From assembly GCA_021292105.1 (NCBI GenBank), contig CM037874.1:35080185-35144184 (forward strand): a stretch of 64,000 bases of DNA, written 5' to 3'. Positions 63,824-64,000 of the stretch are shown here, piece after piece. Under the pieces are notes generated by a model, which saw only the letters and a program-made list of their open reading frames with translations, had not been told where the DNA came from and searched no databases. The first letter of the stretch is position 1. Every line of letters begins with the position of its first letter. The position numbers and the translations under genes were made by a program. The stretch is from Anadara kagoshimensis. Its lineage: Eukaryota > Mollusca > Bivalvia > Arcoida > Arcidae.

Positions 63824-64000
63824 TTATCTGTCTCTCTTTCAAACTTTGTTTATCTAACTTTGATTCGCAATCAATGACTTTTGTTTTCTTCAACAAATTA
63901 CTATGACTTGATGAAAAAAAAAAATTTATCAAAATTGAACTATGGATTTATAATGTTTTAAAATTTACTTGTATAAACTGAACACCTGTCTAATCTTCTG

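Noticed and set aside
1-64000. Retroviral, LTR or Polinton elements
   Set aside because: No LTR pairs, primer-binding sites, protease/integrase or capsid-type reading frames were seen; the only RT fragments are LINE-like.

Overview
The window looks like AT-rich, intron-rich genomic DNA from a bivalve mollusc. The host genes carry conventional GT-AG introns with consistent phases. Introns and intergenic DNA are packed with tRNA-derived SINEs, TA-flanked MITEs and Helitron-like elements with internal tandem repeats, a repeat style known from bivalves. The species assignment is inference. I saw no rRNA, no credible stand-alone tRNA gene, no CRISPR array and no retrovirus or LTR element.

Layout. 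(1) 936-2017 (+): last coding exon of selenoprotein O (protein AMPylase), with Cys at the usual Sec position; earlier exons lie left of the window. (2) 2018-8729: MITEs, LINE debris and a hAT-type MITE. (3) 8730-11660 (-): a two-exon KCTD7/14-like BTB gene. (4) 12030-18161 (+): a four-exon PF13350-type phosphatase, head-to-head with the KCTD gene across about 370 bp; its first intron holds a 2-kb foldback transposon. (5) 18162-29635: intergenic MITEs, SINEs, one Helitron-like copy and a LINE reverse-transcriptase fragment. (6) 29636-49018 (-): a 16-exon ABCB half-transporter of about 832 residues, closest by eye to TAPL/ABCB9 and plant ALS1-type vacuolar transporters. Two of its exon edges have been amplified into tandem arrays, and one exon shows an apparent one-base deletion. 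(7) 49019-54397: divergent intergenic region with a 28-bp minisatellite of 55 or more units. (8) 54399-63557 (+, continuing beyond the window): a secreted or membrane receptor with two tandem mGluR-type Venus-flytrap domains, the first split over six exons and the second in one exon.

The genes do not form an obvious pathway. The two head-to-head pairs (KCTD/phosphatase, and ABC transporter/flytrap receptor) may share regulatory DNA. The most unusual items are the tandem Venus-flytrap receptor, the exon-edge tandem arrays whose differences from the parent exons are mostly silent, and the Helitron-like elements whose 145-bp repeats keep almost perfect register and whose terminal hairpins show compensatory changes.
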